The translations under genes were made by a program, and so were the position numbers. A stretch of DNA of 64,000 nt from Euptelea pleiosperma (lineage: Eukaryota; Streptophyta; Magnoliopsida; Ranunculales; Eupteleaceae). Where the stretch lies: assembly GCA_035048495.1 (NCBI GenBank), contig CM068551.1, positions 21,950,248-22,014,247 of the forward strand, written 5' to 3'. How positions within the stretch are numbered: position 1 is the first letter of the stretch; each line of letters begins with the position of its first letter. Positions 45,328 to 56,175 of this stretch are shown in pieces. The notes under the pieces were generated by a model. It was not told the DNA's origin, searched no databases, and saw nothing but the letters and a program-made list of their open reading frames with translations.

Positions 45328-47072
45328 TCAAAATTTAGGCAGTTGTCACAGACTTCTACTTCTGAGTCCTCTCCTCGAGATGCTGACGCCATTTATACCT
45401 CCGTGATGGGTCCAGAGAGACACGGTCGTGTACGCGGTTATGGCATAGGCCCGACTCCTGCACGTTTGTTTGGCCCCTCCAGCTCTTCCGTTAGTTCTTC
45501 TAGCTACATTGCTCTTCAAGATGAGATGATGCAACTGCGCGAACGTGATAATCGTCGTGAGCATGAGTTCAAGGCTATGCAAGAGGGGTTCCAGACGATG
45601 CAGATGCAGATGCAGAGGCGGGACCAGATTCAGATGGAAAGAGAGGAGCAGCTACAGAGGCAGATAGCGGAGCTGCAGACTATGTTTCGCTCCATGCCGC
45701 CCACCATGTCGATTCCCCCCCCTGACCAGCATCATTCCGACGATGAAGATGATGAGGATGATGAGGATGATGAGGAGGGGGATGATGATGAGGTACGTCA
45801 ACATTTAAATACTAGTTTCATTTGTAAGACTACCCGTAAAGTCTGTAATGTGTTAAGAGTTTAGTTTTTTCAAGTTATAGGTTTAGGCAATTAAGACTTA
45901 GAACCCAAGTCTATTTCGGAACCTCGACGTCCAAATCGGGGAAACGAGGTCTGACTCTCATGAAACCTCTTCTAACACTTCAAACATATTGAAAGAAATG
46001 TGTTAGAAGAAACGGGGTTAAATTCCAAGGTCCGGTTGAGAAATGGTACTCAATTGTAGTTTTAGGCATTTAAAACTTAGAACCCAAGTCAATTTCGGAA
46101 CCTCGACGTCCAAATCGGGCAAACAAGGTCCGACTCTTACGAAATCTCTTCCAATACTTCAAACGTGTTGAAACAAATGTGTTAGAAGAAACGGGGTTAA
46201 AATTCGAGGTCCGGTTGAGAAACGGTAGTCAGTTGTAGGTTTAGGCATTTAAAATTTAAAACCCAAGTCAATTTCGGAACCTCGACGTCCAAATCGGGCA
46301 AACGAGGTCCGACTCTTTCGAAATCTCTTCAAACACTTCGAACGTGTTGAAACAAATGTGTTAGAAGAAACGAGGTTAAAATCCGAGGTCCGGTTGAGAA
46401 ACAGTAGTCAGTTGTAGTTTTAGGCATTTAAGACTTAGAACCCAAGTCCATTTAGGAACCTCGACGTCCAAATCGGGCAAACGTGGTCTGACTCTAATGA
46501 AACCTCTTCTAACACTTCAAACGTGTTGAAACAAATGTGTTAGAAGAAATGGAGTTAAAATCCGAGGTCCGGTTGAGAAACAGTAGTCAGTTGTAGGTTT
46601 AGGCATTTAAGACTTAGAACCCAAGTCAATTTCGGAACCTCGACGTCCAAATCGGGCAAAGGAGGTCCGACTCTTCCGAAATCTCTTCCAATACTTCAAA
46701 CGTGTTGAAACAAATGTGTTAGAAGAAACGGGGTTAAATTCCGAGGTTCGGTTGAGAAACGGTAGTCAATTATAGTTTTAGGCATTTAAGACTTAGAACC
46801 CAAGTCCATTTCGGAACCTCGACGTCCAAATCAGGCAAACGAGGTCCGACTCTTCCGAAATCTCTTCGAACATTTCAAACGTGTTGAAACAGATGTGTTA
46901 GAAGAAACAGGGTTAAAATCCGAGGTCCGGTTGGGAAATTGTAGTCAGTTGTAGGTTTAGGTTTTTCAAAGTTAATTATAAGTTAAACAACTTATATTTT
47001 ATATTTTTTGTTATTATTGTTATTCTAATTAGTTTATTATTTTTTGTTTTGCAGAGGTCAGCTGATGATTGA
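45328..47072 (+). pseudogene. CACTA transposase C-terminal remnant (Ptta/En/Spm type)
   Basis: An acceptor (AATGCAG) precedes 45328. The exon to 45792 and a terminal exon at 47055-47072 join in phase 0 and end in a TGA. The protein has the motif GPERHGRVRGYGIGPTP, typical of the C-terminus of plant Ptta/En/Spm transposases (Pfam Transposase_24, family knowledge). A Gln/Met/Arg-rich coiled-coil region and an acidic Asp/Glu run follow. The N-terminal catalytic part is missing and a family B-type repeat (about 45090-45300) sits just upstream. The intron 45793-47054 has good GT-AG borders and contains the minisatellite. Confidence 0.82.
45873..46960. repeat. 179-bp minisatellite, six units, in transposase intron
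   Basis: The marker 'acctcgacgtccaaatc' occurs at 45921, 46100, 46279, 46458, 46637 and 46816, exactly 179 bp apart each time. Units differ by a few substitutions and have no length change. Each contains 'gtgttagaagaaacggggtt' and 'gaggtccggttgagaaa' type blocks. Confidence 0.95.
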
Positions 47073-47794
47073 TCGGATGCCCGATGTAGTCATTTCTGTC
47101 TTTGTTTGCTTTTCATTTATGAACTCTGGACTGTAATTAATTTTTTTTTTAGAGATGTGGATTGGTATAATGTTTAAGTTAATGAATATTTTATTATATA
47201 TTTATTTCGTATATCATTTTCATTAATTAATCGGACAGGTTACAGGTCAAAGTATTTCATTTATATTATTACGTTGTACAGGTTACAGGTATAAAAAAAA
47301 AAAATTTAAATAAAAATAAAAATTAAACAAAATTACATTTAGCGGCGGCCACAAAACGCCGCTAAAAGGTTCTATTAGCTGCGGCCACTCACCTGACCGC
47401 CGCTACAATAAAATTCGGCTTTAGCGGCGGTTTTTAAAAACGCCGCTAAATGTCTCTTTTAGTGGCGTTTTCTGAGCGCCGCTAAAAGATATATTTAGCG
47501 GCGGCTGAATAGTAACGCCACTAAAATACCTTTAGCGGCGGTTAATAACCGCCGCTAAAACCTTAATTGACCGCCTGAAAAATAGAATTAACAACAACAT
47601 TGGTCGTGGATTTTGGGGACTTTTAGCGGCGGTCTATTTTTGGGATGGCCGCCGCTAATACCTATAGCGACGAGGTGTTTAGAGGCGGTCACTGGCCGCC
47701 GCTGAAAACGCCGCTAATACCGTTAGCGGCGGTTTTTCAATGTTTTAGCGGCGGTCTCGGCCGCCGCTAATGCCTTGTTTTCCTGTAGTGTTTT

Positions 47795-47913
47795 GAAGCA
47801 GCGATTAGGGGCCAATGATCGCATACCACATATATGGATGTTATTTTTTAAAAAGTGTTTTTAAAACCAGGGTACATGTGGTGCAAGATCATTGGCGGAA
47901 TGATCGCCGCTTC
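47795..47913. repeat. 119-bp foldback adjoining the CACTA right end
   Basis: Arms GAAGCAGCGATTAGGGGCCA / atgatcgcataccacat are mirrored by atgtggtgcaagatcat and ggcggaatgatcgccgcttc. Nothing coding. Confidence 0.65.
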
Positions 47914-48233
47914 AAAAATCCCACCTCTTGAAAAAATTTCTCCAGTTCGTAAGCCAAATGGGCCCAAAAGAGTGCTACATGGCACTTTTGTTAGGGGAAT
48001 ATCAAACTTGCACTCGGGCCCCAGTTTTTTCTCAGCAAACACATAGCTATCGGAGAAAAAACCAAACTCTCCATATTATTCATTGTGCGCGCCCATGGTC
48101 CATCTTGGTGGCTGCATGGCACCCAAGGCAATTGCGGCTGGAACAATTCTTGACCAACAGCAGCCGGGCCAAAGACTATTTTTTATTTATTTTCTACCAA
48201 ATTATATTTCTTATTAACACAATGTAAATGGTG
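47914..48233. other. intergenic, no gene seen
   Basis: Open frames overlap on both strands but none resembles a known protein. Confidence 0.35.
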
Positions 48234-48565
48234 GAGTAAAACTTCCGACCGCCACAATATGAGCCACGGGGCACACGTTTAGAGGACGCTGACCATATGG
48301 ATGTTTGCCCAATCTTGGTGATTGGACTACAAACAAAAAATCAGCCTAATTAGCGGTTTCCAAACTTTGGACCCTTGTACCCAAACAATGGTCAATAATG
48401 CTCAAATTCCCACGGTTAAAATCAACCCATGAAAATGATTCCAATCAAACGCTTAGAAATCACTAATTAGGTTGATTTTTGATTTGTAGGTCCACTTAGG
48501 GATTGGACAAACATCCATACAGTCAATGACGTCTACAAATATGCCACGTGGCTCATATCGTGTAA
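48234..48565. repeat. foldback family A, copy
   Basis: Starts GAGTAAAACTTCCGACCGCC and runs through the usual left arm, centre (cacggttaaaatcaacccatg) and right arm (ccatacagtcaatgac, gccacgtggctcatat). The right terminus is worn. Confidence 0.7.
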
Positions 48566-49505
48566 TTTAATAGAGCAAACCACCAAAATATAAAAAATAA
48601 ATGACAAATTAAAAACAACAAATTATTATTTGAGGTTCTCAGATTCAAAGGTTATAAATCACTAATCATGCTGATTTTTTCTATGTAGGTCCCCCTATAT
48701 TCCAGGAGCTCTTCTTCTATGGAGGTCCACCATTTCTACGCTTAGAAATGGAGAGGTGTTTTGGAAAGATGAGATATGTTTAGGATGTAAATTTATTCCA
48801 TATTTATCATTAGATTTTACAAAGCCTAAACCCTTATTTTTAAAGTTGATTACTTAAATTGAGAAGGCTTTTTTTGTAAATACCAAATAAGATGGAGAGT
48901 CATTTTGGGAAGGAGACAAAGATGGTGAGGAAACGTTTAAGGAATAGGGAGAGACGTTTTGGAAGGAGGAGAGAAGATAGAGTTAATAGGTTAAGAGAGG
49001 AGAGAGAAATAAGGGTATTTTTGAAAAAAATATTAAAAAAAAGATGGGGAGAGCGCCACCTCCACAGTGCCGAGCTTTAGTATAGATAATAGATTATAAA
49101 TTTACACTAAAAAAATGATGCACTAAATGTGTTGTTTTATGGAATATAATTTTAAAAAATAAATAAAAAAAGATGATTTGCTAGGCCGAGTCTCCTTGAG
49201 TGTGACCCTGGCCCCGCCCTTATTTAGAAGGGCCTTACATATTTAGGCCCAGCTCGGCCCTAAGGCCGGGATGAAATTTATAAAAAAAAAAATAGCTCTC
49301 ATTTTAGGACTTTCAAAATGAAGGGTAGGCCGGCCCTTACAAGAGGGCCAGATTGATACCCCTATTCCCAACTCGAACATGAGTCGTGGACGCAACTTTC
49401 TTTTCACTTTTTAATCTTTAAATTCCACCACCATCACCAAGAGTGCTGTTTGTGGATAAAGCGGCAAGCTATAACCTTTTAGCACATAAAATTTATGAAG
49501 TTAAA
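48566..49505. other. intergenic, no gene seen
   Basis: Contains AG-rich sequence (about 48890-49060) and 'ggcccagctcggccct' and 'ggccggcccttac' words near 49245-49340 that may be subterminal repeats of a worn hAT element. No protein gene recognised. Confidence 0.35.
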
Positions 49506-49511
49506 AGCAAA

Positions 49512-49853
49512 GTTTAAAAGAGGCCATTTTAACAGTATAACGGATTGGTGGCGTTACTGTTAAACCGGATGGTAACGGACGGGCAAAAATGTGGAAAAAA
49601 TGGAATATAACGGATTCAACGAATTTAACGGAAAAAAAGGAAAAAATAAAATTTGAATTTCTAAAATGAAAAAAATAGAATTTAATAGAAATAATGATCT
49701 TTTTCCACAAAAGTTTTCAAATTTTAACGGCGTAAAAACAAAAAAAAAACAGCTGTTACTTTCCAAGTGTCAAAACAGTTTTTAATGTAACAGGCTTGGG
49801 GTGGTACCATTTCAACGGCCGTTAAAACCGTTTAAATGGCATTATTTTAAACC
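49512..49853. mobile_element. family C palindromic element
   Basis: Ends GTTTAAAAGAGGCCATTTTA and CATTATTTTAAACC, with internal ttaacgg and ccgttaaa words, closely like 28984-29333. No coding sequence. Confidence 0.68.
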
Positions 49854-50176
49854 AGGGTCAAAAGTACCAAAATACCCATATTACTTTTGTGACTAAAGAT
49901 CATTTTTTTTAAGTTGGAAAAAAGCAGTAAAAGATAATACTAACAAGGTTTTAAATGGTCCGTTATAACGATATAAGGGTCTTTTAAAGTAATTGTTATA
50001 ACCATTATAACAGCCGTCGTAACGAGGTCGTCATATCCGTCACGTTTGAGTAAAAAAATGTCATAATATTATTATTTAGTATTATATTCATTATTTTGTC
50101 TGAAATAACCTCAATAATGGAAAGAAAAAAGGTTTTTTTTTTTACAAAATAATGGCTTTCGGTCTTGGACGGTCTT

Positions 50177-50425
50177 TGTTAGCGGATGATTTGTTCCCAC
50201 GCACGTATTGTGTTGGCCCGACGACCTGTTGATATACATAGTTGTTTTGCCTTTCTCAACAGGTCGATCCTTTGGGGTAAATGGTTGTTTAACATGGTAT
50301 CAGAGCCTTTTGACCTGGGAGGTCGCTGGTTCAAGTCTCCAACAGAGTGTATTCCCGTTGAAGGAGAGTGTTAGCGGATGATTTGTTTCCGCGCACGTAT
50401 TGTGCTGGCCTCGTTGATATGTTGT
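50177..50425 (+). mobile_element. TRIM (miniature LTR retrotransposon), 3' LTR truncated
   Basis: 5' LTR 50177-50294 starts TGTTAGCGG and ends TTTAACA. It is followed at once by TGGTATCAGAGCC, the initiator-tRNA-Met primer binding site. The internal region is only about 75 bp and ends in a purine tract gaaggagag. A second copy of the LTR start (TGTTAGCGGATGATTTG) begins at 50369 and is cut short near 50425. No coding capacity, as in TRIMs. Confidence 0.85.
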
Positions 50426-50553
50426 TTTTAAAACCATGAATATTAGTACATTGCCAATTATCTAGTGGGGCATTGCCACCAAGTACAAACACCTTCATTT
50501 GGTTCCGACACAGAGATCAGAACACCTGGCATTTATGTCAAGGATCAGGATTC

Positions 50554-50776
50554 AGGACCCACTATATGCTGGGTCCTACCTAGAGATCCTTAGTCCGAGA
50601 AAGCTAATGTGATTAGATGATCATGACCATCCAATCTATTACCTCCTCTCACATATCTAAAAGCAAAATGCTTAACAAACCAAAAAGTCAATAGATTGGA
50701 TCAATGTGATCATCTGACCGCGTTTTTTTTCGACTATTCTTGATCGATTGGGTAGGACCCATCATTTGGTGGGTCC
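50554..50776. repeat. 223-bp foldback
   Basis: Arms aggacccactatatgctggg / tcctacc on the left are mirrored by gggtaggacccatcatttgg / tgggtcc on the right. Inner arms also pair (gatgatcatgaccatccaat with its diverged inverse). Confidence 0.7.
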
Positions 50777-51099
50777 AATCAATACTATGTATAGCACCAT
50801 TGTTCTGTCTGCCCAACTTCAAGTCCAAACCAACTCTCCTCTTCCGCTGGACCAAAAGCTGAAGGGGTGATTTCTCGTCATTGTGTTCGAGCAGCTTTTC
50901 ATCATGGGCTGCATGAACACTCCGATGGGTTTTTAAGGCCATGCTGAAAGAGTGCTCGATTCACCAACCAAGCCCATGTACAGTGTTTAGGTCCACGAAG
51001 AGATGGATAAACCGTTCATCAGTTGGACCCAAAAATTGCAACTTGACATTTTTAGAGATTTTTGTATCAAACCTTTGATACATAATTCTGTAGCAAAAT

Positions 51100-51262
51100 G
51101 CTGGGGCAAAATGGAAAATAACGGGAGTAACGGAAAAAACAGAAAAAAGAAAGAAAAAAAAAACGGCCAATTTTTTAACAACGTTATTTTTGGCGTTTTA
51201 ACGGTACATAATGTAATGGGGGAGTTCCGAATCCGTTACAACGGCCATTTTTAAACCATGAT
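51100..51262. repeat. family C-like fragment
   Basis: Contains aaaataacgggagtaacgg, tttaacggtacataatg and ends acggccatttttaaaccatg. Partial element only. Confidence 0.5.
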
Positions 51263-51449
51263 TAATACATTGAAAGGCTCCGAGGACTCCCTTTTTCGGA
51301 CCCCTCTTGGGAGTTGTGTTGGTTGAGCGCTGGCAAAAAGTGAATGCCAGCTCAGTGCTATCAACCACCATTGATCGGGCTCAGGGGACCCTGAGCTGGC
51401 AATAACGATTGTTCTTTCGTCCCTTATCCATTATTTAGGTTATTTTAAA

Positions 51450-52240
51450 AAAATATACGAAAAATTTCTAAAAAGAAAATAAATTTTAATCTATTTACAA
51501 AAACAAAAACAAATCTTTGACATTCCCAAAAAAAGTAACTAAACGCCCTTTGGAAGGGCATTTCTCCTTACAGATATAAAAAGTTAAAAGACAGGACAAA
51601 AGAGCGGACAAAAGCTGAAAAAGTTGACAAACGCCCTTTAAAAGGGTGCCTGTGCCTGACAGACGCCCTTTAAAAGGGCGTTTGCCCATAAAAAGTAAAA
51701 CTTTTGTCCCGATACAAGCCACATGGCACACTCTTATCGGACAATGACCGTATGGATGTTTGGCAAATCACTAGGTGGACCTACACACCAAAAAAGAAAC
51801 ATGATTAGTGGTTTATAAGCGTTGGATTGAAGTTATTTTCATGGGTTGATTTTAATCGTATGAATTTGAGCATTATTTGAGTGCAAAGATCCAAAGGTTG
51901 TAAATTACTAATCAGGCTGATTTTTGGACTGCAGGTCCATCAAGGGACTAATCAAACATCCATACGGTCAGCGTCCACAAAGAGTGTGCCACGTGGCTCG
52001 TATTGGGACAAAGTTTTACTCTTCTATGGGAAATGCCTTTTTAAAGGGCGTCTGTCAGGTACAAACGCTCTTTATTTCTCGACCTTTTCAGCTTTTTGCT
52101 ACTTTTGTCAGGAGATTTATTTCTGTCAGGGAGAAATGCCCTTTTACTTTTTTTGGGATTGTCAAAATTTTATTTTGTTTTTGTAAATAAATTAAAGTTT
52201 TTTTTTTCTTTTTAGAAATTTTTTGAAAAATATATTTTGT
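51450..52240. repeat. about 0.8-kb palindrome with a family A centre
   Basis: The left arm (aaatttctaaaaagaaaata, atctatttacaaaaacaaa, cattcccaaaaaaagtaa, gggcatttctccttacag, cagacgccctttaaaaggg) is mirrored step by step on the right. The centre, near 51865, is a family A core with 'gtaaaacttttgtccc' and 'gggacaaagttttac' at its edges. Arms pair over roughly 390 bp each with small mismatches. Family C-like pieces lie outside both ends. Confidence 0.85.
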
Positions 52241-52259
52241 TATTTTTCGACTCAAATGT

Positions 52260-52510
52260 GACTTATAAAATAATGACGGCCGTTAAAGTAGTAAAACCCC
52301 AAGCCCGTTACGTTAAGAATTGTTTTGACACTATGAAAATAACGGCCATTTTTTCGTTATAACGGCCGTTAAAACAATATTTTCTGATATTTTTCTATTT
52401 TTGTAATTCGAATTTACAGTCAATACGGCATCTTTTAAACTTGATGTGACCTGTTAACAGCTGCTATAACGGATATAACAGTGATATTTTGATAGTTTTT
52501 CTTGACTCGG
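52260..52510. repeat. family C-like fragment
   Basis: Rich in acggccgttaaa and ccgttataacggccgtt words; ends are not clear. Confidence 0.5.
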
Positions 52511-52624
52511 ACATTTGACCCGTTACACGGACAATATTAAAACGGGCATACGTTAGGTGTCTGAAGCCGTATCTTCCTTTGATCCAATGTTATTCTTATC
52601 TACTCTTCTTCGAGAAAACTTTGA

Positions 52625-53117
52625 TGACAGGGCAGCAGATCACGACACCTGGATTTTGTAAGGACGGTCAACTCGGCCTCACCACTCACGTACCCAGGTG
52701 AGTACTTGAGTGCTTTTTGCCAAAACACTCACCTGTGTACATGTGCGGTGAGGCGAGGTGGTCCAACCGTACAAAATCCAGGTGCCGTGATCTGCTGCCC
52801 TGTCATCGAAGTTTTACTCTTCGCTCACACTTGTGTGGTTCATATTGTGATGTGTGATCGGCTTTGCTCACACACAAGTGTGAGCGAAGAGTAAAACTTC
52901 GATGACAGGGCCTGTCATCTCCTTAGATGACAGATCACGGCACCTGGATTTTGTACGGTTGGACCACCTTGCCTCACCGCTCACGTACCCAGGTGAGTAC
53001 TTGAGTGCTTTTTGCCAAAACACTCACCTGTGTACGTGTGCGGTGAGGCGAGGTGGTCCAACCGTACAAAATCCAAGTGCTGTGATCTGCTGCCCTGTCA
53101 TCTCCTTAGATGACAGG
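52625..53117. repeat. pair of near-identical foldbacks around a mini-foldback
   Basis: Foldback 1 (about 52628-52806) and foldback 2 (about 52920-53117) share arms 'gatcacggcacctggatttt', 'cgtacaaaatccagg', 'cacgtacccaggtgagtact' and 'cacctgtgtacgtgtgcggt'. Between them (about 52810-52903) is a small palindrome with gaagttttactcttcgctca and its inverse. The copies differ by only a few bases. Related words occur at 7865-8050. Confidence 0.82.
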
Positions 53118-53124
53118 GCTCTGT

Positions 53125-53515
53125 CATCGAAGTTCTACTCTTCGCTCACACTTGTGTGTGAGCAAAGCCGATCACACATCACAATATGAGCCACAGGGCA
53201 CACTCCTAGAGGACGATGACCGTATGGATGTTTGGCTAGTCCCTCGGTGGACTTATAAAACAAAAATTAGCTTAATTAGTGATTTCTAAGCGTTGGATTT
53301 GAGGCATTTGCATGTGTTACTTTTAACGTAGAATTTAGAGCATGATTGACCATTGTTTTGGGTACTAGATCCAAAGGTCTCACATAACTAATCAGGCTGA
53401 TTTTTGGTTTTCATGTCGAACACGGGACTGGTCATTGTCCTCTAAGAGTGTGTCACGTGGCTCATACTGTGGTGTGTGATCGGCTTTGCTCACACACAGG
53501 TGTGAGCGAAGGTTA
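53125..53515. mobile_element. foldback family A with GCTTTGCTCACAC outer arms
   Basis: From ttctactcttcgctcacact to aggtgtgagcgaaggttact. Core arms are family A ('gatgaccgtatggatgtttgg', 'gtcacgtggctcatac') while the outer arms read gagcaaagccgatcacac and inverse. It ends about 190 bp upstream of the YGL/LRDR gene start and may overlap its promoter. Confidence 0.78.
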
Positions 53516-53708
53516 CTCATTTTCTTCACGAAAGAAGGGTATTTTGGGGATCACAAATCTCAAGTCGTCGCGTCGCATACGAGTGTCAAAATCAGTTTCT
53601 CTCTCTTTTACAGAGTAATCTTGGATTCTTGCGTTACAAAGGGCTTTAAGCCTTTAACAGACAGCAATCTTACGTTCCGGAGGAAAGGGAAATTCGAATC
53701 CTCAGAAA

Positions 53709-55811
53709 ATGCTTGCAGTGTTCGAAAAATCCGTGGCGAAGAGCCCGGAAGGCCTGAAGAGCCCTCACTCGGATTCGGTTTCTGCTTTGAAAGATGGGTT
53801 TTTGATCCAGCATTTCTGCTCTGTTCATCCGGGTTCAGTCACCATTAACCTTGGCGTGGCAGGTTCCATGGCCTACTCCACTGATAAACAGAACCCTCTC
53901 ATTCCAAGGTACAAACCCCAGATCCCTAATTTTACCTTTTTGTCTGAATTATCTTCTTAAACCTGCATATCCGGTCTTGATAGTTTATGGGTTTGTTTGA
54001 GTCTTCTTCTTCTTCTTCTTCTTCTGTGATTAGGCCAAAACAAAATTATGTTTGAGAATTCAGGATTTTTTATTTTTTGATAAATTTGAATAACCAAGTC
54101 CTTGTTTGCTTGTTTGGGGGTGTGTGGTTTGGATGATCAAGGCTCTCCATTAAAAGATATCCCAAACCCAAAATCCCATTATTTAAATTCCATTAATATC
54201 TGGTTTGATCAATGCTCTTTCACCATAAACACCAAGTCTAATTTTTCAGGGAGAATTTTTTTTTGTTTGTTTTCTTCAATTTCTGTCTAAATGATTTGTG
54301 GGACTGGATTAATTTGTCTGCTTCCTGAATCTTATTAATTTCTTGTTTGATCAATGTTCTTTGACATTTAATCTTTATTTATTCAATGAAAGAAAAGGAT
54401 TTGGTACTTTTGATGGGTTTCATTAATTTCCGCCTAGATCTGAAAAATATCAAGGATAATTACAGTGTCCAACGGCGTTTGACTCAAACGAACGCTGTGG
54501 AGTCCACATGGGTGAGCCCGTAGGGCTGATTTTGGGTAAGGATGATCTCCTCACCATTGAGATCATCCTCCAAAAAAATCAGGCCAGTCTGAGTTTTCTG
54601 CCCACCACCAAAATGTGCTCTTCATTCTGAGCCGTTCATTTTCTGAAGAGCAAATTTGGTGGGGTCAGAAACTTCAAAATGGTCTGACTTTTTATTAGTA
54701 TGATCTCAGTGATGAGGAGATCATCCTCACACCAAAATCAGTGGGCCCCACTGCGCTCGCTTGAGTCAAACCACCGGTGACCTTACAAGTTATAACAACC
54801 CATATCAATCTTGCTCCTTGTACCTTGAATTTTGCTAATGGTTTGTTAACCCGATTCAGAATTTTTTCTTGTTTTTCACAAATTACTACTTGAATAATTA
54901 CCAACATTTCTCTTATGTCTTTTGTAATGGTTTATATTATTTTTATGGAACCGCTTTCGTCTTCTCTTCAAGATTATTTGCTGTTGTGGACGACATATTC
55001 TGCCTGTTTCAAGGGCACATTGAGAATATTGCTCTCTTGAAACAACAATATGGATTGAACAAGACTGCGAATGAAGTCAGCATTGTAATAGAAGCTTACA
55101 GGACTCTGAGGGACAGAGGGCCTTATCCCGCAGACCAGGTTGTTAAAGATATGAATGGAAAATTCACTTTTATTCTCTACGACAGTTCTTCCAAAGCCAC
55201 CTTCATCGCCGCTGTGAGTATACACTTTAACCAGCAATGGTGTTTTTAATGATTCATGGGTTCCTATTGTATTTCTATGATCACATTCCCAGCTCCTTCT
55301 TTACAATGAGTTAGAAGTTAGAACACTTTTGTAAAAGTCACCAAGCATTGGTAGTTGGCGTTGGGGTTAATTTTATTCTGTTTTAACTCAGGATGCTGAT
55401 GGGAGTGTTCCCTTCTTCTGGGGAGCTGATTCTGAAGACCATCTTGTTCTCTCGGATGATTCAGAGATCATTAAGAAGGGTTGTGGGAAATCTTTTGCGC
55501 CATTTCCAAAAGGTATAATTCTACAAACAGATACATCCAATCTACATTGAGTTTTGTTGCTAATCTTAGCCTAAGATCTTCATTTCATTGTTCATTCTCT
55601 TATTTTCCACTGTTCCTCGTTAGGGTGCTTCTTCACAACCTCGGGTGGCTTGCGGAGTTTTGAGTACCCTCTGAATGAGTTGAAGGCAATGCCGAGGGTC
55701 GACAGTTCAGGTCAGGTATGCGGTGCAACTTACAAGGTTGATGCTGAATCTAAGAAGGAAACTGCCATGCCTAGAGTCGGGAGTGCAGCAAACTGGTCCT
55801 CACACTACTGA
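53709..55811 (+). CDS. aluminium-induced/TSJT1-like protein with YGL and LRDR motifs
   Basis: Four exons (53709-53908, 54973-55213, 55392-55512, 55624-55811) join in frame to 249 residues, the usual length of this family. The family (DUF3700, stem-specific TSJT1-like, aluminium-induced protein) has a class-II glutamine amidotransferase-like fold and is linked to auxin, sugar and stress responses; its biochemical role is unsettled. Visible motifs: start MLAVFEKSVA, YGL at residues 93-95, LRDR at 112-115, a GKFTFILYD block and a DADGSVPFFWG block. All splice sites are GT-AG and no defect is seen. Intron 1 carries a family B-like foldback (54475-54770). A family A foldback lies just upstream. 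Exact cellular substrate unknown; likely cytosolic, since no signal peptide is seen. Confidence 0.93.
54475..54770. mobile_element. family B-like foldback in intron 1 of the YGL/LRDR gene
   Basis: Outer arms GGCGTTTGACTCAAACGA and TCGCTTGAGTCAAACCACC are inverted. Inner arms have 'gatgatctcctcacc' and 'gaggagatcatcctcac'. A clear TSD is not seen. Confidence 0.7.
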
Positions 55812-56175
55812 TCTTGTTATCTCAATTGTCCTCTGACAAGGCTTTTGTTATTATTTAGCCTTCTGTCGGTACGTCCATCCTTTTCTCATGTTCTCATCTG
55901 GATGACTTGGCTGCTTTAATGGGTAACAGACTCTATTATATTTTGAACTTCAAATTATGACATTATTGTATGAAGTATTACTATGGAAGGGATCACTTTT
56001 TTTCATGAAATTCTAGGTGTTGCTTACGGTTCTATCTTGATTTGGAGTATTGGAATGAACTGCCTTCAATAGCCTCCATGGTTTAACGTTTAACAATTGT
56101 TTCTCTGATTAAACTGTGTTACAATTCAGCAAGTGTTCTGGGAAACTGTATGGTTGATCTATAAAGTTTCTCTAC
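55812..56175. other. 3'UTR and flank of the YGL/LRDR gene
   Basis: Follows the TGA at 55809-55811. No clear AATAAA; no other gene. Confidence 0.45.

Larger units (their letters stand above)
43652..47790 (+). mobile_element. CACTA (En/Spm) transposon, non-autonomous, complete ends
   Basis: Termini CACTACAGGAAAA and TTTTCCTGTAGTG with TTT on both sides (43649-43651, 47791-47793), the 3-bp TSD expected for CACTA elements. Total 4139 bp. Both subterminal regions are filled with inverted and direct copies of TTAGCGGCGG (about 43660-43945 and 47340-47775). Inside are a short leader exon with a donor near 44115, tandem fragments of family A core, a spliced transposase C-terminus, and a 179-bp minisatellite. 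No full transposase, so movement would need help in trans. Confidence 0.93.

Noticed and set aside
45873..46960. CRISPR-like array
   Set aside because: Regular spacing comes from contiguous 179-bp tandem units without unique spacers, in a plant genome.
47340..47775. GC-rich promoter or CpG island
   Set aside because: The GCGGCGG motifs are the subterminal repeats of the CACTA element, mirrored at its left end.
50186..50374. 62-codon plus-strand open frame
   Set aside because: It spans the TRIM LTR, primer site and interior and is not a gene.
53486..53848. 120-codon open frame overlapping the start of the YGL/LRDR gene
   Set aside because: It is in a different frame from the conserved MLAVFEKS start and lacks the family motifs.
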